Shown here in pieces: positions 12,937 to 25,500 of a DNA stretch of 64,000 nt (positions within the stretch are counted from its first letter, which is position 1; the number at the start of each line of letters is the position of its first letter). The notes below the pieces were generated by a model. The model saw only the letters and a program-made list of their open reading frames with translations. It was not told where the DNA came from and made no database searches. The stretch is from contig KL647302.1 in assembly GCA_000727475.1 (NCBI GenBank), positions 1 through 64,000 of the forward strand, given 5' to 3'. The translations under genes were made by a program, and so were the position numbers. The stretch is from Sarcocystis neurona (lineage: Eukaryota > Apicomplexa > Conoidasida > Eucoccidiorida > Sarcocystidae).

Positions 12937-15900
12937 TCATACACAGCAGCAGCGCTTTGTTCGCGGTGTGACGCTAGAGTAGGGTCCGGTGAAATGGCCC
13001 GTGGCAACGTCGCAATTCTATGTCCGAAGCTCTGTCGTCAGTGGTGAGCGACCGTTTCTTAGGCCCTCCACGGAAAGACGCAGCTAAGTGTCAACTTTCG
13101 TGGTTCTCTCCAACCCGTATCGGCTCTGCAATTATGAGTAGTCGAGCAGAGCAGTTACGCTGATACATTTTCATGTAAGGTAACCGCGCATACACATGCG
13201 CACTGAAGTAGGTGCTGATCATTGCATAAGTGCAGACGTGTGCAGTTTTCTTCGTACCTTAAAATTCCTTACGTCCCTCAGCACGTTTCTGCGCGGACGG
13301 ACGTAAATTCAATTATTCAGGTGCATGGGTCTGGTCTGACGTCTAGAAGACATACGAATTAGTGGGTCTCCGTCTGTAAGAGGTAGCGTATACGAATGTT
13401 ACAATGTTAGCTGGTAAATCGCCGGCACCACGTGGATATTCACGAATGGTAGCACTCATAAGAGCAGCTGCATATAATTCCTTGTGCTTGTGAACGTGCA
13501 ATATATATATATATATATATACACAGGCATACAATACGTACTGATGTACGTGTTCAGCTACACACGTTCGGTATATTTGTGGACATCCGTGTCTATATAT
13601 ACACGTGCGCGCCCGTGCAGGTGCATATTCATTCGTGTGCATCGGCTCGTTGAGCACCGTGAATGTAAATGTATAATGTTTCTTCGTGTGAGTAATAGCT
13701 CGCCCTTAACGTGCAAATGTCGTTGTTTCTTACAGGTATAAGGCGTGCGAAAACGAGTTTTTTGCGCCTGCTCCTTCGGGCAGTGCCCGGGGCCTTTCCT
13801 TTTGCACAAACGATTCGCTCATCTGCTCCTCCCTCCCTCACAGTAAACAACCACAGCGGACGTTGTGCGTGCTGCCTCTGTTGCCGCCTAACTAAGGATG
13901 TTGAGCTGCAACACAGCAGGGACACCGACTGAATTAGTGTTTCCTGAGCAGTCGCGTGCAATCAGGCACAGATTCGACGTGGCTGCTGCCCCGCTGTGTT
14001 TACTATTGCGAAGAAGATTACGGCAGGTTCTCCCATTCCGCTCGGTCAAACTTTTCGTGCATGCAGGTGCTAGAATCGTAGAAGTGGTGCGGTTCTAGAG
14101 TCTTTTTCAGTGCAACGTCGCCTACCACGGGTTGCTTTCACTTGCTGTAAGGGCTCCTGACATCTCTCCGTGTCGTCAGGTGTAAACGAATGGATTTCTC
14201 ACACATCAGAACGACCTCGGTTATTCCACCATTCATGCTGTGTCAGCCTGTGTGACGTGTCTTGTGACCGGTTGGCTCGGACTGTGTGTTTTGTCCAAAG
14301 GTCATTATGTAACTGATTTGACGTGTTCCCGATAGCCGCGTCCTCCACTCAGCATCACGTTGCCCGCACCCGAGTCAGTGTCCGACATTCGTGTGTGTTC
14401 ACCTGCGATACATACCATATACATTACCACGCGACACCGCTGCCAAGAACCAGGTTTCTTTCTGTGTGGCGCTGACGTTGCAGGGATAGATCCACGTGTT
14501 TTGCACTCAGTTGCGTACCCACTGTCGAGGACCGCGTTGGCCGTTAGATTGCCTCGGTGTGCTTTAATCAATACAGTGTGTGTGTTGGTGGCACGCGCGG
14601 GTACATGAGAACACACATGTGGCCGTGTTTGTACGTTTGGATGTTGAGTAACCCTTTTCTCCTCCATTTTTCTCGAAATCCGGACCCGTAGGTACTTCCT
14701 GTATCAGATGTGTCCTCGGTGTCGTTCGTGTCTGGTTTTGCAGTAACGCAGGATAGCTCCACCTTCTGCCGACTGCTGGGTTTCGAGGTGGCAGACGACT
14801 CAGTGATAGACGGATCTTATAAAGACCGGGAGGTGACTCCTTCCTCTGCGGCGTGTTACGACGGTAAGCGTTTTTTTTTCTAGGTAGGTCTTCCCCAGTA
14901 GAAAGGAGCGCACACAGTGAGCACTCTGTGCGTGCTTCAAGGACGAGCTTAGTGGTGGAGGAAGAGTGTCCTAGGGACGGAAACGACTAACAGGATTTGC
15001 CAAGCGTAAGTGGCCACTTGTGATGTGGTTGTCACCCTACCAAGACTTCCGCGGGATACGTAGTTGCAGGAGCTCGACTGCCTGTTAAAAACTATGCTGC
15101 AAACTCTATGAAAACACTTTTGTCTTCGTGACATTTGTTGACGGCATTAAAATTTCTTCGCGAGGTACATACCAAGCGCTTCAGACTCCTCGCACATATC
15201 TCTTTAGTGACTGATTATTATTATTGTCCCACTTTTGAGGTGAAGTCATCGCACTCCGCTGGTACCCGCGGATTCGCACATCGGCGTGCTCCGTAGCGAG
15301 ACATCTGTTTTTCAACAGCTATGGAGACGGGGCGTCGTGCCTCTCCGACAGGTAGCGAGGAATGTCTCTGCGACTGCCTCTCCCATCCTTGAGGGGCATC
15401 ACAGTTCGGCTTGGCCACGACGAAAATGATGCACAGATTGCGGTATGGTGCTATGTGCTCAGATTTCACTGCTTTGTAACGGTGTGCTGGTGTAGTGCCC
15501 TATGCGCGCGTACGTTCCGACCACATACCAGGCCATGGACATACGAATATTCATTCCTAAAGAGCTCTTAGATGCCTTCTCTCTGTTTGTTCTGCGTCCT
15601 TCCTCTCCCATCCACAGAGCAAAAAAGCCGCCCTGTACTCAGTAATAACGAGATTATATTCGCACTCTCAGTAGTATCTTAACATCATTCGTTCTTTCTC
15701 GTAGGTCCATCTGACTGCTTTATTTCACATCAGTTATTAACTCACTTACGTCTCCAGCCACGTGTTGCTCCGACCCGTAGGTGTGTCTCTGCTCTAACTC
15801 AGAGATGCTTCAGCGTACTATGCGGGTTCATTTGCTTCAAGCAGGAGTTACGGCATGTTATCGTTACCTAGTAATTCTGACACTACGCCACCGTTTACTG

Positions 15901-16758
15901 TGGGTCGGTCCTGAGGATAGAGCTTTTGGAGTGACAGTGCTGTGTAATATAATCCAATGTGAGCGCGCAGGGGTCCCCGCGGCAGTGGCGCTGGGTGCAG
16001 CAGCGGTGGCGCCGCGCAAGCACGCACGCACTTCTGCCTCTCCTGAAGACCCTGAAGCACCGAGAGAATTTACTTCTTTCCCTGAAAGAGTTCGCCTCTT
16101 CTTCATTTTCTGGTTTCTTCGACTGCGTCGCCTGCTGGTGTCCACGGCCTCCCACCCTGGCTTCTGGTTATTAGTATTGCTGATCCTCCACGGATTCTAT
16201 AAAGCAGCGCGCCGTCTGCAGATGCCCCAGCAAGACATTCTTACCGGGTGCCCAAACGGCCGTCGTTCGCCGAACGTCACCTCGTTCACCGCTCCCTGTC
16301 TTCTGCAAGACAGCAATATATTGCACAAGGAGCACGTGCCGCCAGGCAATAGGCACATACTACCGCAGCAGAACAGCACGGGACAACAGAGTGCTACCGT
16401 TGGCAGTGTTTTACGGGAAAACAGTGCAACAACAACAGCACTCTGCTCCGTAGGAGGAACAGCTCATTCCACAGAAGTTACAAAACTATCGTCATCAGCT
16501 GACGCTTCGTCCGCTCAAGGAGGCGACAGTCCATGTAGAGACAAGGCAGCACGAGACAGGGTGCTGTTACGAACTGCGAACTTCTTTTCATGGAAGCAGT
16601 ACGTATCGCTTTTAGTGTCCGCTATGCGAGGCTGTGATGAAGGCTCTGAGGGCGAGTTGGAAGATTACGTGAATGAAGAGGAAATGGAGAAAGCCTTTAG
16701 AACAAATATGAGTGGAAAGGGCAGCGCAAAGCCCGTTCCTAAGAAGCGTGACCATTAA
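12937..16758 (+). CDS. putative SRCR-like type I membrane protein, 5' incomplete
   Basis: Exons: 12937-13043, 13347-13413, 13736-13842, 13917-14066, 14484-14575, 14692-14863, 15319-15351 and 15971-16758 (TAA). Phases match from 13347 onward; the 12937 exon ends in phase 2, so a linking exon is missing. The 14575 end is the least certain. The ectodomain carries spaced Cys. GSVYECYNVSWYKACENEF resembles the start of a scavenger-receptor Cys-rich (SRCR) domain, and SSTFCRLLGFE resembles its VCRQLGF motif, although the two lie in separate exons. Two hydrophobic segments follow near 16090-16200 (LFFIFWFLRLRRLLV and FWLLVLLILHGFY), then a long polar tail ending in an acidic patch (GELEDYVNEEEMEKAF) and a basic end. 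Secreted and membrane SRCR proteins are known in coccidia, so a surface or gamete-stage receptor is an inference only. Confidence 0.5.
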
Positions 16759-17426
16759 TTCGAACATGAGGAATGTGTGTTCTTTGTCCCTTAGTTGCGT
16801 TGCAAAACCATTGACATCCGGGTGTCGCCGCCAGTGGGTATGTTCAACATGATGCAGCGGCGCGTGTCCCGGCTGCACACAACAGATAGGACTGTAGAAT
16901 GCTGCGTAGGTAGTGATCTTGATTGCGTGCATTATGCATATGTGTACCGTCGAAGATACGTAGGCATTTTCCGTCGACGTGCACAAGTGGTCTTGATCGC
17001 AGGCGCTCACCAAGGGAAAAGTGGGCAGGTGGCGGGTACCTGCTTCGTTTGAGCCCATGTTGTGAGTGTGTATCCATATGCATGCCTCACGTAATTGAGC
17101 AGTCCGTTGTAGGGGTGGGCGTGTGTGTTTGCGCACGTGAAGCAGGTGAAGTCTGTTCGTGTTCTTATTCATGCCTTTGTATATAAGTGATCACTTCTGT
17201 GCCGGCGTAATGGAGTGGCAGTCCTGCGGTACTAGCCCAAGTATTCGCATGCAGAGAAAGATCCTGTTTCGTGTAGCGTGCGAACGAGCATAGAGGATGT
17301 GCAGCTGAAATTTTGCATATGCTGAACCTTCCATACGCCTACGTATCGTTTTCTTTTTTTCTTCTTTCCGTGAAAAATCTTAGAACACCTTTGCAACCCC
17401 TCGTGCGTGACAAGCTCTCCTTCTCG

Positions 17427-17459
<33 letters not shown>

Positions 17460-18408
17460 TGTCTACCCAATATTATCTAGTCGTACATCCGTGTGCAGAT
17501 TGCTAAACCGTGTGGATGCATTTATATCCGTACACACATGTTTTTTCAGTCAGTGCACCTACGGGAGCCCGCAAAAAGGTGTTAGAAAGACGGCTTCGTG
17601 GGTTCGCAGGTCCACGCCCTTGACAAAGGATTAGTCTTGTTAACCGTGTCGGGCGGCCGTGGATAGTTTTGCTCGTGTTTCTACCTCCAGTTTTCAAGCG
17701 GAAGTGCACGACCCCTACTCCGTATACAGGCGTGCTTAACATCGCTATCGTTAAAAAATTTCATGACGCTGCGCTAAAAGGCGCAGTTAATGTCCTGATT
17801 GTTTTGGAAGCTTTATTTGTTGAACAGCGAAGAAGAATCATGGAAAAGTAATTACTACTGACGTAAAAACCATTTTGAGTCTGTTTACGCCCGCCGTGTC
17901 CGAAGGTGACGGTACGCTCACCAGCAACTCCAACCCTCATTTTTACGCAGAAGTGGTCCGCGCCTGCGCATTACAAAAGTGGACTTTGCATCATTAGATG
18001 CTTAGAGTTTTGGGGTCCTTTCTTTTCTGTTTTTTTACTCAGCTCTTGCCCTCCCCTACTGCCACATCTGTTTTGCTGTACCGCATTGCTGTTTTCCCTC
18101 TGGCTGCATGGAACTGCGAGTTCCACCTCACATCCACTAGATTTTTGCTCCTTAAAAAACAGTGTCGCTATAAGTCCGCCGTACGCTATTCTTGTTCTTA
18201 TGCAAAATTGCTGTCTGATACCAGTCGCTGCGCCTTTTGCTGGCGTCTGATGACATCACGAAGATTGTCCGTCTTCTCTCTGTAGTTCAACGTTTCCCCC
18301 GCCCCCCAGTTGTGTCGTACATGCCGCAAGCCTGTGTGCACCTCAATTCTTATGTTCCGTCTTGATCGGAGGACTCCTTTATTCGCTTACCGTGGCTTTC
18401 TTCTGCAG
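16759..18408. other. no supported gene
   Basis: Several pyrimidine-rich stretches and a (TA)n tract at 17429-17450 are visible. Open frames at 16612-17172 (minus) and 17906-18250 (plus) lack convincing composition or splice support. Confidence 0.4.
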
Positions 18409-18549
18409 CCGTACTCCACGCCTCCCGATGGAGACGACGGCTGCGTGCTGCCCACGTTGTCACGTCTGCAATCATGTCAAGACAACGTCTGCACTGAGAA
18501 AATCACTAGCATTCGTTCCTTTTCTAGGCGGGTTGTCTTTTTTTACTAG
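18409..18549 (+). CDS. possible isolated exon
   Basis: A strong pyrimidine tract ending ttcttctgcag at 18408 precedes an open stretch that reads PYSTPPDGDDGCVLPTLS and continues with paired Cys. The next frame over (18424-18592) is also open and carries a CCPRCHVCNH cluster, so the frame is undecided. Neighbouring exons were not found. Confidence 0.25.
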   Translation, partial: PYSTPPDGDDGCVLPTLSRLQSCQDNVCTEKITSIRSFSRRVVFFY

Positions 18550-19786
18550 AGACCTTTCATTCTCCATTTTTCGGGGGGTTGTGGAGCTCTGAACACTTTT
18601 GTGTTGCGAACTTTATCTTTCTCTTCGTCTAAGCGTGTGCAGGCACGTGTAAGTGTGTTTACGTCTGTGTAGTTTTATGAATCACATCGTCACTATTTGG
18701 CATTCAGATATATATATATATATATATATATTTATACACGTAGTTGTTGGTGAGGAACGTGGTTCGCCCAGTGCTGGGAATCCTACGATATGCAGCCGCG
18801 TAAAGTACTTGTGGTGTTTGATTTGTAGCATCTGCTTTAAGACGGCCTGTAGGCCTGCACGCTGATTGCGGACACATTCACGTGAAAGATCCGGGCTGCT
18901 ACACGCATTGTTGTGAAAAATGGATTTTTCGTTTCTGTCTTGTGCGCTCCATCCACAAGCGTCCCTCCCATCTTGTACAGAGCAGGGACGTAGCACAACT
19001 CACGTAATCTTTTGTGATGAACGACGATTCTCGGCGCTGTAGTCCTGCAACTACTAGTTCTAATGATAACAGTTATTTACGTCGGTAATGTCAGCACTAG
19101 TTGCAGTAGAAAAAGTGAGAAGTAAATTTATTTTTGCGACCACGGCACATTAGGAGCCAACACCTAATGAGCGAAAAGAGGACTGACGTGCATGTCGTAA
19201 TGCTATGCGATAAGATGCCGTCTTGCAGCTGGTATTGGTTGTAAGACACGTTCTTCAGGGAAAGAATACCACTTATTCTGGTAACGCTTTTCTTGTAAAG
19301 TTGCCCATGCCTGTTGACATCGATACGTCTGTGCAGGGGCTCATCAGTGTGGATAATTGTCAAGAAGCCTCGAAATTACAGGAAGATGCCTAGAGTGGGA
19401 ACACCTTCCGGGTCGTGTAGCGGTTGTGCGGACAATACAAACGTTCTCGTCCATTAATACGTTTAAGTCTTCTGCGGTTAAATGAACAGGCAAACACGTG
19501 AACGGTTTCCGCACTTGGGGATTGCGCTGACGCCTCTATACTAGTTGTAGCAGAGAAGATTTGCGGCTCTCTAAGTAGTACGACGAAATGATCAAGGCGC
19601 TGGCTCTGGAAAATGATGGCCCTTGGAAAATCTGTAGCTGTACGGGTCACTGAATTCATTCTGCGCCTTCTGTTCATGCACATTCTTCAAGCGACGCGAT
19701 GCAATACATTCACGTGCACAGAGACACGCTTACATGTGCATAGAGTGCTAGGTTCGCATATATAAATCAGTAAACCGGGAAGAAAG

Positions 19787-20440
19787 TTGGGATGGGAAAG
19801 AGCGAAGAACGCAGAAAATGCGCGTGCGGATTTGCTTGACCGCGTTTCCGCGCGCTCATTATTCTTCTACATGGCGTGCGGAACTACGCGAAACACAACC
19901 ACATGGCAGAAGACCTACAACGCAAGGCGAATGAAGACAGAAGACACTGTCGTTCTCGATGGGTGCATCTATGCAACTGTAAAGATAGGCACAGCGTCCG
20001 CGTACGTACGCTACGCATTTGGATGCTTGCCGCAGCGGCTTCTACGGTCACACCTTAACGAAGATACATATATGAAAGTGTACACGTGTACACAAAGGGA
20101 ATTTTCCATGAATCAGAAGTGTCGGCACAGAGCCGATGCACGTATATTCTTGTGTATACAGAAAAGACGTGTGGACAGGCCGGCCTTGCTCTATCTGTGT
20201 ATGTGTGAAGTCGTGACACGGAAGGTACGCTATGGGCTAATAGGCATTCTCAAACGAATCTGCACACCAGCGGCATCCCACCCGCCTTTCACCTGCATCA
20301 TCAAAGCACTGTCAGAGCACAGAAGCACGAATCAAAACGCGAGTGTCACGACATACACGCAAGGCAGTCTGATTCTAAAAAAAATGTGCGTACTCGTATG
20401 TGTAGAGGTCTGCACCCATGTTACAATGGCAGTGAGCTAA
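19787..20440 (+). CDS. possible single-exon gene, 217 aa
   Basis: An uninterrupted 217-codon frame starts at an ATG about 30 nt after a tatataaat motif. The predicted product is Cys- and Arg-rich, with no signal peptide or recognised domain. The length is unlikely but not impossible by chance in 64 kb. Codon use is not obviously different from surrounding non-coding text, and no splice support exists. Confidence 0.25.
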   Translation: MGWERAKNAENARADLLDRVSARSLFFYMACGTTRNTTTWQKTYNARRMKTEDTVVLDGCIYATVKIGTASAYVRYAFGCLPQRLLRSHLNEDTYMKVYTCTQREFSMNQKCRHRADARIFLCIQKRRVDRPALLYLCMCEVVTRKVRYGLIGILKRICTPAASHPPFTCIIKALSEHRSTNQNASVTTYTQGSLILKKMCVLVCVEVCTHVTMAVS

Positions 20441-20754
20441 TCACGAGGAGTCCCATACGCTACTACACGCACGGGCAAAGTCATAGCCATGGTCCGCCAC
20501 AAAGGGTGCTCTTCCAAGGCACATACAACTAAGGAGGGGCTCAACCGCCCCGTTGCACGCTTTGAGAACCCGCAGGCGACCCGCTCGTAACCTCTTAAAC
20601 CACCCACAAAGCTACAGTGCTGCTGCGCATAAACCGAGGTGAGTGCGGAAGATTTCCCACTTTTTCAGGATCAGCCGTATAAGTTCCGCACACAAGGAAG
20701 GAAAGTCGCGGAAATTTGTGGTGCCCTGTTCCCAGACACTTCGAAGAAGATACA

Positions 20755-20778
20755 TTGTCGGCGAGATGTCGCCGACAA
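20755..20778. promoter_or_regulatory. 10-bp hairpin with an ATG in its loop
   Basis: Perfect 10-bp arms (ttgtcggcga and its complement) enclose the 4-nt loop gatg. The ATG at 20766-20768 in the loop is the first Met of the downstream open frame. If transcribed, the start codon would be displayed on a GC-rich stem. Confidence 0.55.
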
Positions 20779-21255
20779 GTGATCCTCCACGACTACGCCG
20801 TGGCACCTTGAGTGCGGTTGCGTCGTGTCTTGTGAACCGGATGCAGTTCACACGCCTCCTGCCAGGTTTGACTGGCCCACTTTTACTTCAACGACCTGTA
20901 ACACGTTTTTACTCTAAGGGCAAATCTCAACACTTTTGCGGACGCCATCCTGAATGGCGCGTCTGCATCATGGCTGTCGTTCCCGAGACAAACCAAAACG
21001 CGGAGATGTCTTCTGTGGGTGTTTGCGATTCGCATGTTTGATCTACCCTCCCATGTGCGACAGCTTGTGAGGGAGCTGCAGCGCGATCAATCCTTGCGCG
21101 AAATAGCTGAGCCGAAAAGGATCAGGAAGAAGAAAATTTTGCTTGGCTTCGTGACTTTATTGGTGGCCTTCATTGTTTTTCCATGGGCGGCGCACATGGC
21201 AGCGAGCACAGCAAAACAGGCGGACCTTGCCTTCTACACTTGCCGAACATACTAA
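20766..21255 (+). CDS. small presumed mitochondrial membrane protein, frame broken
   Basis: One frame opens at ATG 20766 (or 20841) and stops at TGA 21036. The 20841 Met starts an Arg-rich, acid-free run (MQFTRLLPGLTGPLLLQRPV) that resembles a mitochondrial presequence. The +1 frame, open from 20902 and with its own ATG at 21034, gives a 73-aa product: a charged helix (QLVRELQRDQSLREI), a basic patch (KRIRKKK), one membrane helix (ILLGFVTLLVAFIVF) and a short tail ending in TAA at 21253-21255. No GT-AG intron joins the two frames in phase. So either the second frame is a separate short gene starting at 21034, or a base is missing or extra, or the ribosome shifts frame. Family not recognised. 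Confidence 0.5.
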
Positions 21256-21586
21256 TACGCATTTTTAAATCTTTTCCGTTGTATGGATCGCTCCTCAGAA
21301 TCCGAGCGATAACAAAGTAATGCACACATTATTTCGTCCACAGCCAAAAGCAATAGGACCCTACAGGTGCACGCATCCGTGATGTCGCACAAATTCTGAG
21401 CCCCCACAGTTGTCTGTGGCATTCATGTTGGGATTCTTCACGTTGCATATAGTTCTGTTGTCGTCTCGGTGGCCTTCACGTCCAAGGTACACTTCTATCT
21501 GAAAACGGATTCAAACTTTCTGGCGCAAAGGCACCTGGCGCGTAGCGGTGTCTTCGAGTAGGCGTGTCGACGATGTATTGGCGTCC

Positions 21587-21720
21587 TAACGTATTATCGG
21601 TGTTGCATAATGACTCTTTCTACAAACGTTTTATTTTTCGCTACTTTTCATTCTAACGTATATTCGTTGTCGCATGATGACTCTTTCTACAAACGTTGTA
21701 TTTATCGCTACTTCCCATTC
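21587..21720. repeat. 67-bp tandem duplication
   Basis: Two adjacent 67-bp copies (21587-21653 and 21654-21720) share the core tgactctttctacaaacgtt and differ at about 11 positions. Confidence 0.85.
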
Positions 21721-21869
21721 TCCGGCATTGTCCAGTTTCCTCTACGACCGAGTTGTCTTCGCGCCCTCAGTAACCAGTGTTGTTTTACTACTAATTTCCC
21801 ACCTGTAGGGACTTATACTTGAGCATCCACAAGACTGTATCTTGATCAAACTCTGCACGCGGCTAACAG

Positions 21870-22082
21870 GTCTCCGTACGCGGTGACGATTTCCGCCTCC
21901 GTTCTTGTATATATCGTTCCCTCTTTGGTGCAGGTCGTCTTGTGGTGCAGGCTGCACATACAACCCGTGGTCCGATTGTCCTGGCCTCATCTGCGTGTTC
22001 CTTCGCAGACGCAGTATCGCAGGTACGCATGGCTGCCAGTGGTGATAGAATGCAGACAAATGTGCTTTGTGTTTTCAACCCA
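21870..22082 (+). CDS. orphan exon of unknown gene
   Basis: A 213-nt phase 0/0 exon lies between an acceptor ggctaacag and a consensus donor GTGAGT. A shorter alternative ends at 22022 with donor GTACGC. The translation is protein-like (segments GAGRLVVQAAHTTRGPIV and ACSFADAVSQ). It could be an early exon of the RNase III-like gene that starts at 22533, but I found no phase 0 acceptor that joins it, so I list it alone. Read through without splicing, the frame ends in TGA at 22092. Confidence 0.5.
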
Positions 22083-22532
22083 GTGAGTGCGTGAAGAGGA
22101 CAGAAATGTGTTTTACCATGTCTCTATCTCGTTCTTGGGATGAATCACCTGCACCGACTTTCCAGTCTCCACATATCCGTGCACACGTGGGCTAGCCTCC
22201 GTTTTCCGTAAGTGGTTCGCTGCAGACTGCATCTCAATGTCAGCTCTGTGAATTAAAAGTGCGATGCAGTTTCCGCCCCTACTTCTTCCTCTGGATGAAT
22301 ACAGTAGTCCATTACATTTTCTGTCAGTCCACAAGTATCCCCACGTAAATCCAGTTGCGTGTTTTGCACGCCTTGCTTGTACAGTAGTAACCCCTTGCTG
22401 TCCGCCGTACCCGGCAGTTACCTTCCGCGTAAAAGGGTGGGCGAGAAGGTATGTTGATCGATTTTCAAAGCCTGTGACCAAGCAGAGCAACGGTGGTGCG
22501 CGTAATTGAGAGGAACAGGAAAGTCCGTTGTC

Positions 22533-25500
22533 ATGTGGACACATGGGACTAATCGGTTCTACGGAGGCGGGACAGGAAGAGGAGGGTATCGACATAGAGT
22601 AAATTGTCCGAACGAGGAACGCGAAAAAGGGGACGGAACATCTTCAGATGAGGATGGAAAAGGAGATCAATTAGAGGCTGACAGTGGCGATGAGTGCTGC
22701 TCTGACCGCCGGTGTACGACGTGGTTTGACCTCCGCAACTGGTTTGGCTTCCTCTCTCAGGATTTACCTTACGCCGACTTCAAAGCGTGCTTCACGGATA
22801 TCGCTCACGGCGGCGTAGGGTAGGAGGACAACGGTTGTGCTGCTGGTTGTGTGTCCACAAAAATACTGTCAAACAATGTAGCCTGGAACACAACTAAGGA
22901 CTACAAACACTTGCGGGCTGCCTTGGCATTGTTTTCGTCATTCACGTGCGTGCACGTAGTACGGTAGCAAAAAGACGCAGTAGCTACTATTGGGCATATT
23001 TTCATTCAACCGTGCGTGGATACTTTAACACAAATATTACACATAGTACATGACTTCGTGCGGTGATCCGTGCGATGAACAAACTTGCATATTCCGTGTG
23101 ACAATTATATTGTTTGGTGTGTATGTAAATGCATCGATACATACTGTTACACAAAAGTGTTGTACAAGATAGAAAATGTCCTGCCGAGGAGCTCGCCAAC
23201 GTACAAGAACAGCTCTTTTTATGCTTATCGTAACAAGGGGAAAGTCTTCTCACTTAACCTACCAGTGCGGGGTCTGAGGATCTTTGTAAAGCGCCGTCTG
23301 CGAACACCATGCATGTATGCATCCTTGCGTTTCACACTGCGGAGCGTGCAGTAAGTACAGCGTATGCACCAAGTGTGGAAGCCTCTGCTTGGCCTGGCTT
23401 TCTCTGGTCCACGTTTCACCTTTGTGGAAGGCATACTTTTATTCCACTTGCCCTCTCCCGTATTCAACTTGTGTGAGGTCCATGCGAAATTGTGGTACTT
23501 CACAAATTGTTGACTAGCGGATCTGAATTGAAATTCCTTCTGAGTGCCCGCTTCCCGATATAAAACCGAAGTACACGCACGTCGGGACCGGAGCCCTGTC
23601 CCTGTCTGTGTGTCTCATACTGCTTGCCACGTTGGCTTTATTGACGTACCCACCTGTACACGCAAGCCTTTTGCGACGGTGTCACGCCATGCAGATCTTG
23701 AACGCACGTTCACTTTCCTGTTTGGCTGGTAGCAACTGGAACATAAAGCTGTACAGCTGATTTTGTTTCGTGCAGCCTTTACGAAAAATTGATCGTGCTG
23801 GGAGGCAAAACACTGGAGACTTTCGCCGAACTTCATTTCTACGAGTTGTACGCTTCTGCAGCACAGCCGTACGTGCCGCAGGAACTGTTGGACCTGATAC
23901 CATCTGAGACTGTTCGGATATTGTGGACGCAAAAACGTGTAGAAAGCACCACCAGCTCGCACGCGTTGTACGTGTTTGGCCGCAGCTATCTGGCTACGGC
24001 TCAGGGACTGTCAACAAGACTGGCCGTGGCGAAGTACGTCAAAGGGTGCATTGGATTTTCCTGTCAGAGCCGAGACAGCGAGAATATCTACAAGTGGATG
24101 CCAGCCGTAACCGAACACATATCTTGGGCCCAAAGGTAAACTGCGGACGGAATCCCTGTGGCGGCAGTGCACGTACCCCACCCTGACGCACCTCTGTCAG
24201 ACCAGCCAGACACTCGTGCGTAGTTGTGTATATTTACACAACTGACACAACGTGCACAGATAGATGCACTAGCGGTCCTGGTGCAGCGCACAGGAGGATG
24301 GCATAAGTGCGAATTCAGCAACGTCAGATTCGCTGTGTTCTCCTGGTGCGTATGGTCTGCAATCATAGGCAGAGTGATTCTACACCTGCGTCACGTCTTT
24401 ACAAGTGACTTCTGTTGTATCTACAGCTGTATACACTGCGAAATTTCACATAAGAGGAAAACTACCGTACGATGCAGACGTACGTTCGTCTTGTGACAGA
24501 ACAAACACGTAAACCGGCAGGTGCCTTCGAGCAAAAGCGTACTTTGAAATTTCTCGTTTGCCACGCCGTCGCAGCCGTACACGTAAATATTGCACGAAGA
24601 GGGATTCACATCGATAAATGTGAGTTGCCACTGTTTCGCGCATGTATTTGCTTCTGTTTTGTTCCGCAGGGTACGTACGGAAGTTGACGAGCACGCAAAC
24701 GCCCTGCTACAGGATTTGCAAACCTACCTCGGCTATAAAGGTGATGGACGTCCTCGTTGTCATTGTTTCTGGAAAATATCCGAGCATATCCGCACCTCAC
24801 CTGTCACTTTGACACTAGCTGCATACGCTTTGAGACCTCTAGTATGCAGAATGTGTACGCTGCTGCACAGGGATCGGTACGACGCCTACACAACATGGGC
24901 AACTTCGTCGGTGCTAGACGTGAAGTGAGAAACACAAAGGTGAATCTGAGACGATCGCCCAGGTTCCACAGTTTGCTACATTTGCACGTGTCGAAGTGTC
25001 ATGCCTTTCGGGTAATGCCCTTTATGTGCGACAGTCTGGAGCGTACTTTCGGTCTTGCGGTGAAAAGATGATTTACTCACTGGCTTGTCTCAGGTCGTCC
25101 TTCGGGAGTGTGGCACAAGCGGATTCATTGCTGGTAGCAACGTGAGCTGCGTTGCCTATTTTTAAAATGAGGGATCACGTTTTCATTGTAAAGAAACATT
25201 CTCTGTTCAGACAGACCATCCATACTACGATGTCTCTGGCTCTTGTTTTGTTCTGTGGGGCGCGCTCCGCACCCGCACAAAGTGTTCGATTCTACAAAAT
25301 ACGTGCGCGTATTCGAGCACACACGTGTATACATATATATGTCCGCAAGCTGAGCAAAAAGGACAGGATCCGCTTTTTCACGATTTCCAGCTCCTGCTGG
25401 GATTAAAGAATGTCTGACGACATCCTCAGCTGCTTGAACTATATGGCTGCGACGTAGGTAAGGGACAGGAGGTGCGATTTGTAATTTTGAAGCCTGAGTA

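Noticed and set aside
13343..13657. 104-codon minus frame, quite protein-like
   Set aside because: The plus-strand exon 13347-13413 joins in phase to 13736-13842; the minus frame has no matching splice partners.
22113..22595. 160-codon minus frame
   Set aside because: No splice or composition support, and it overlaps plus-strand text belonging to the RNase III-like gene region.
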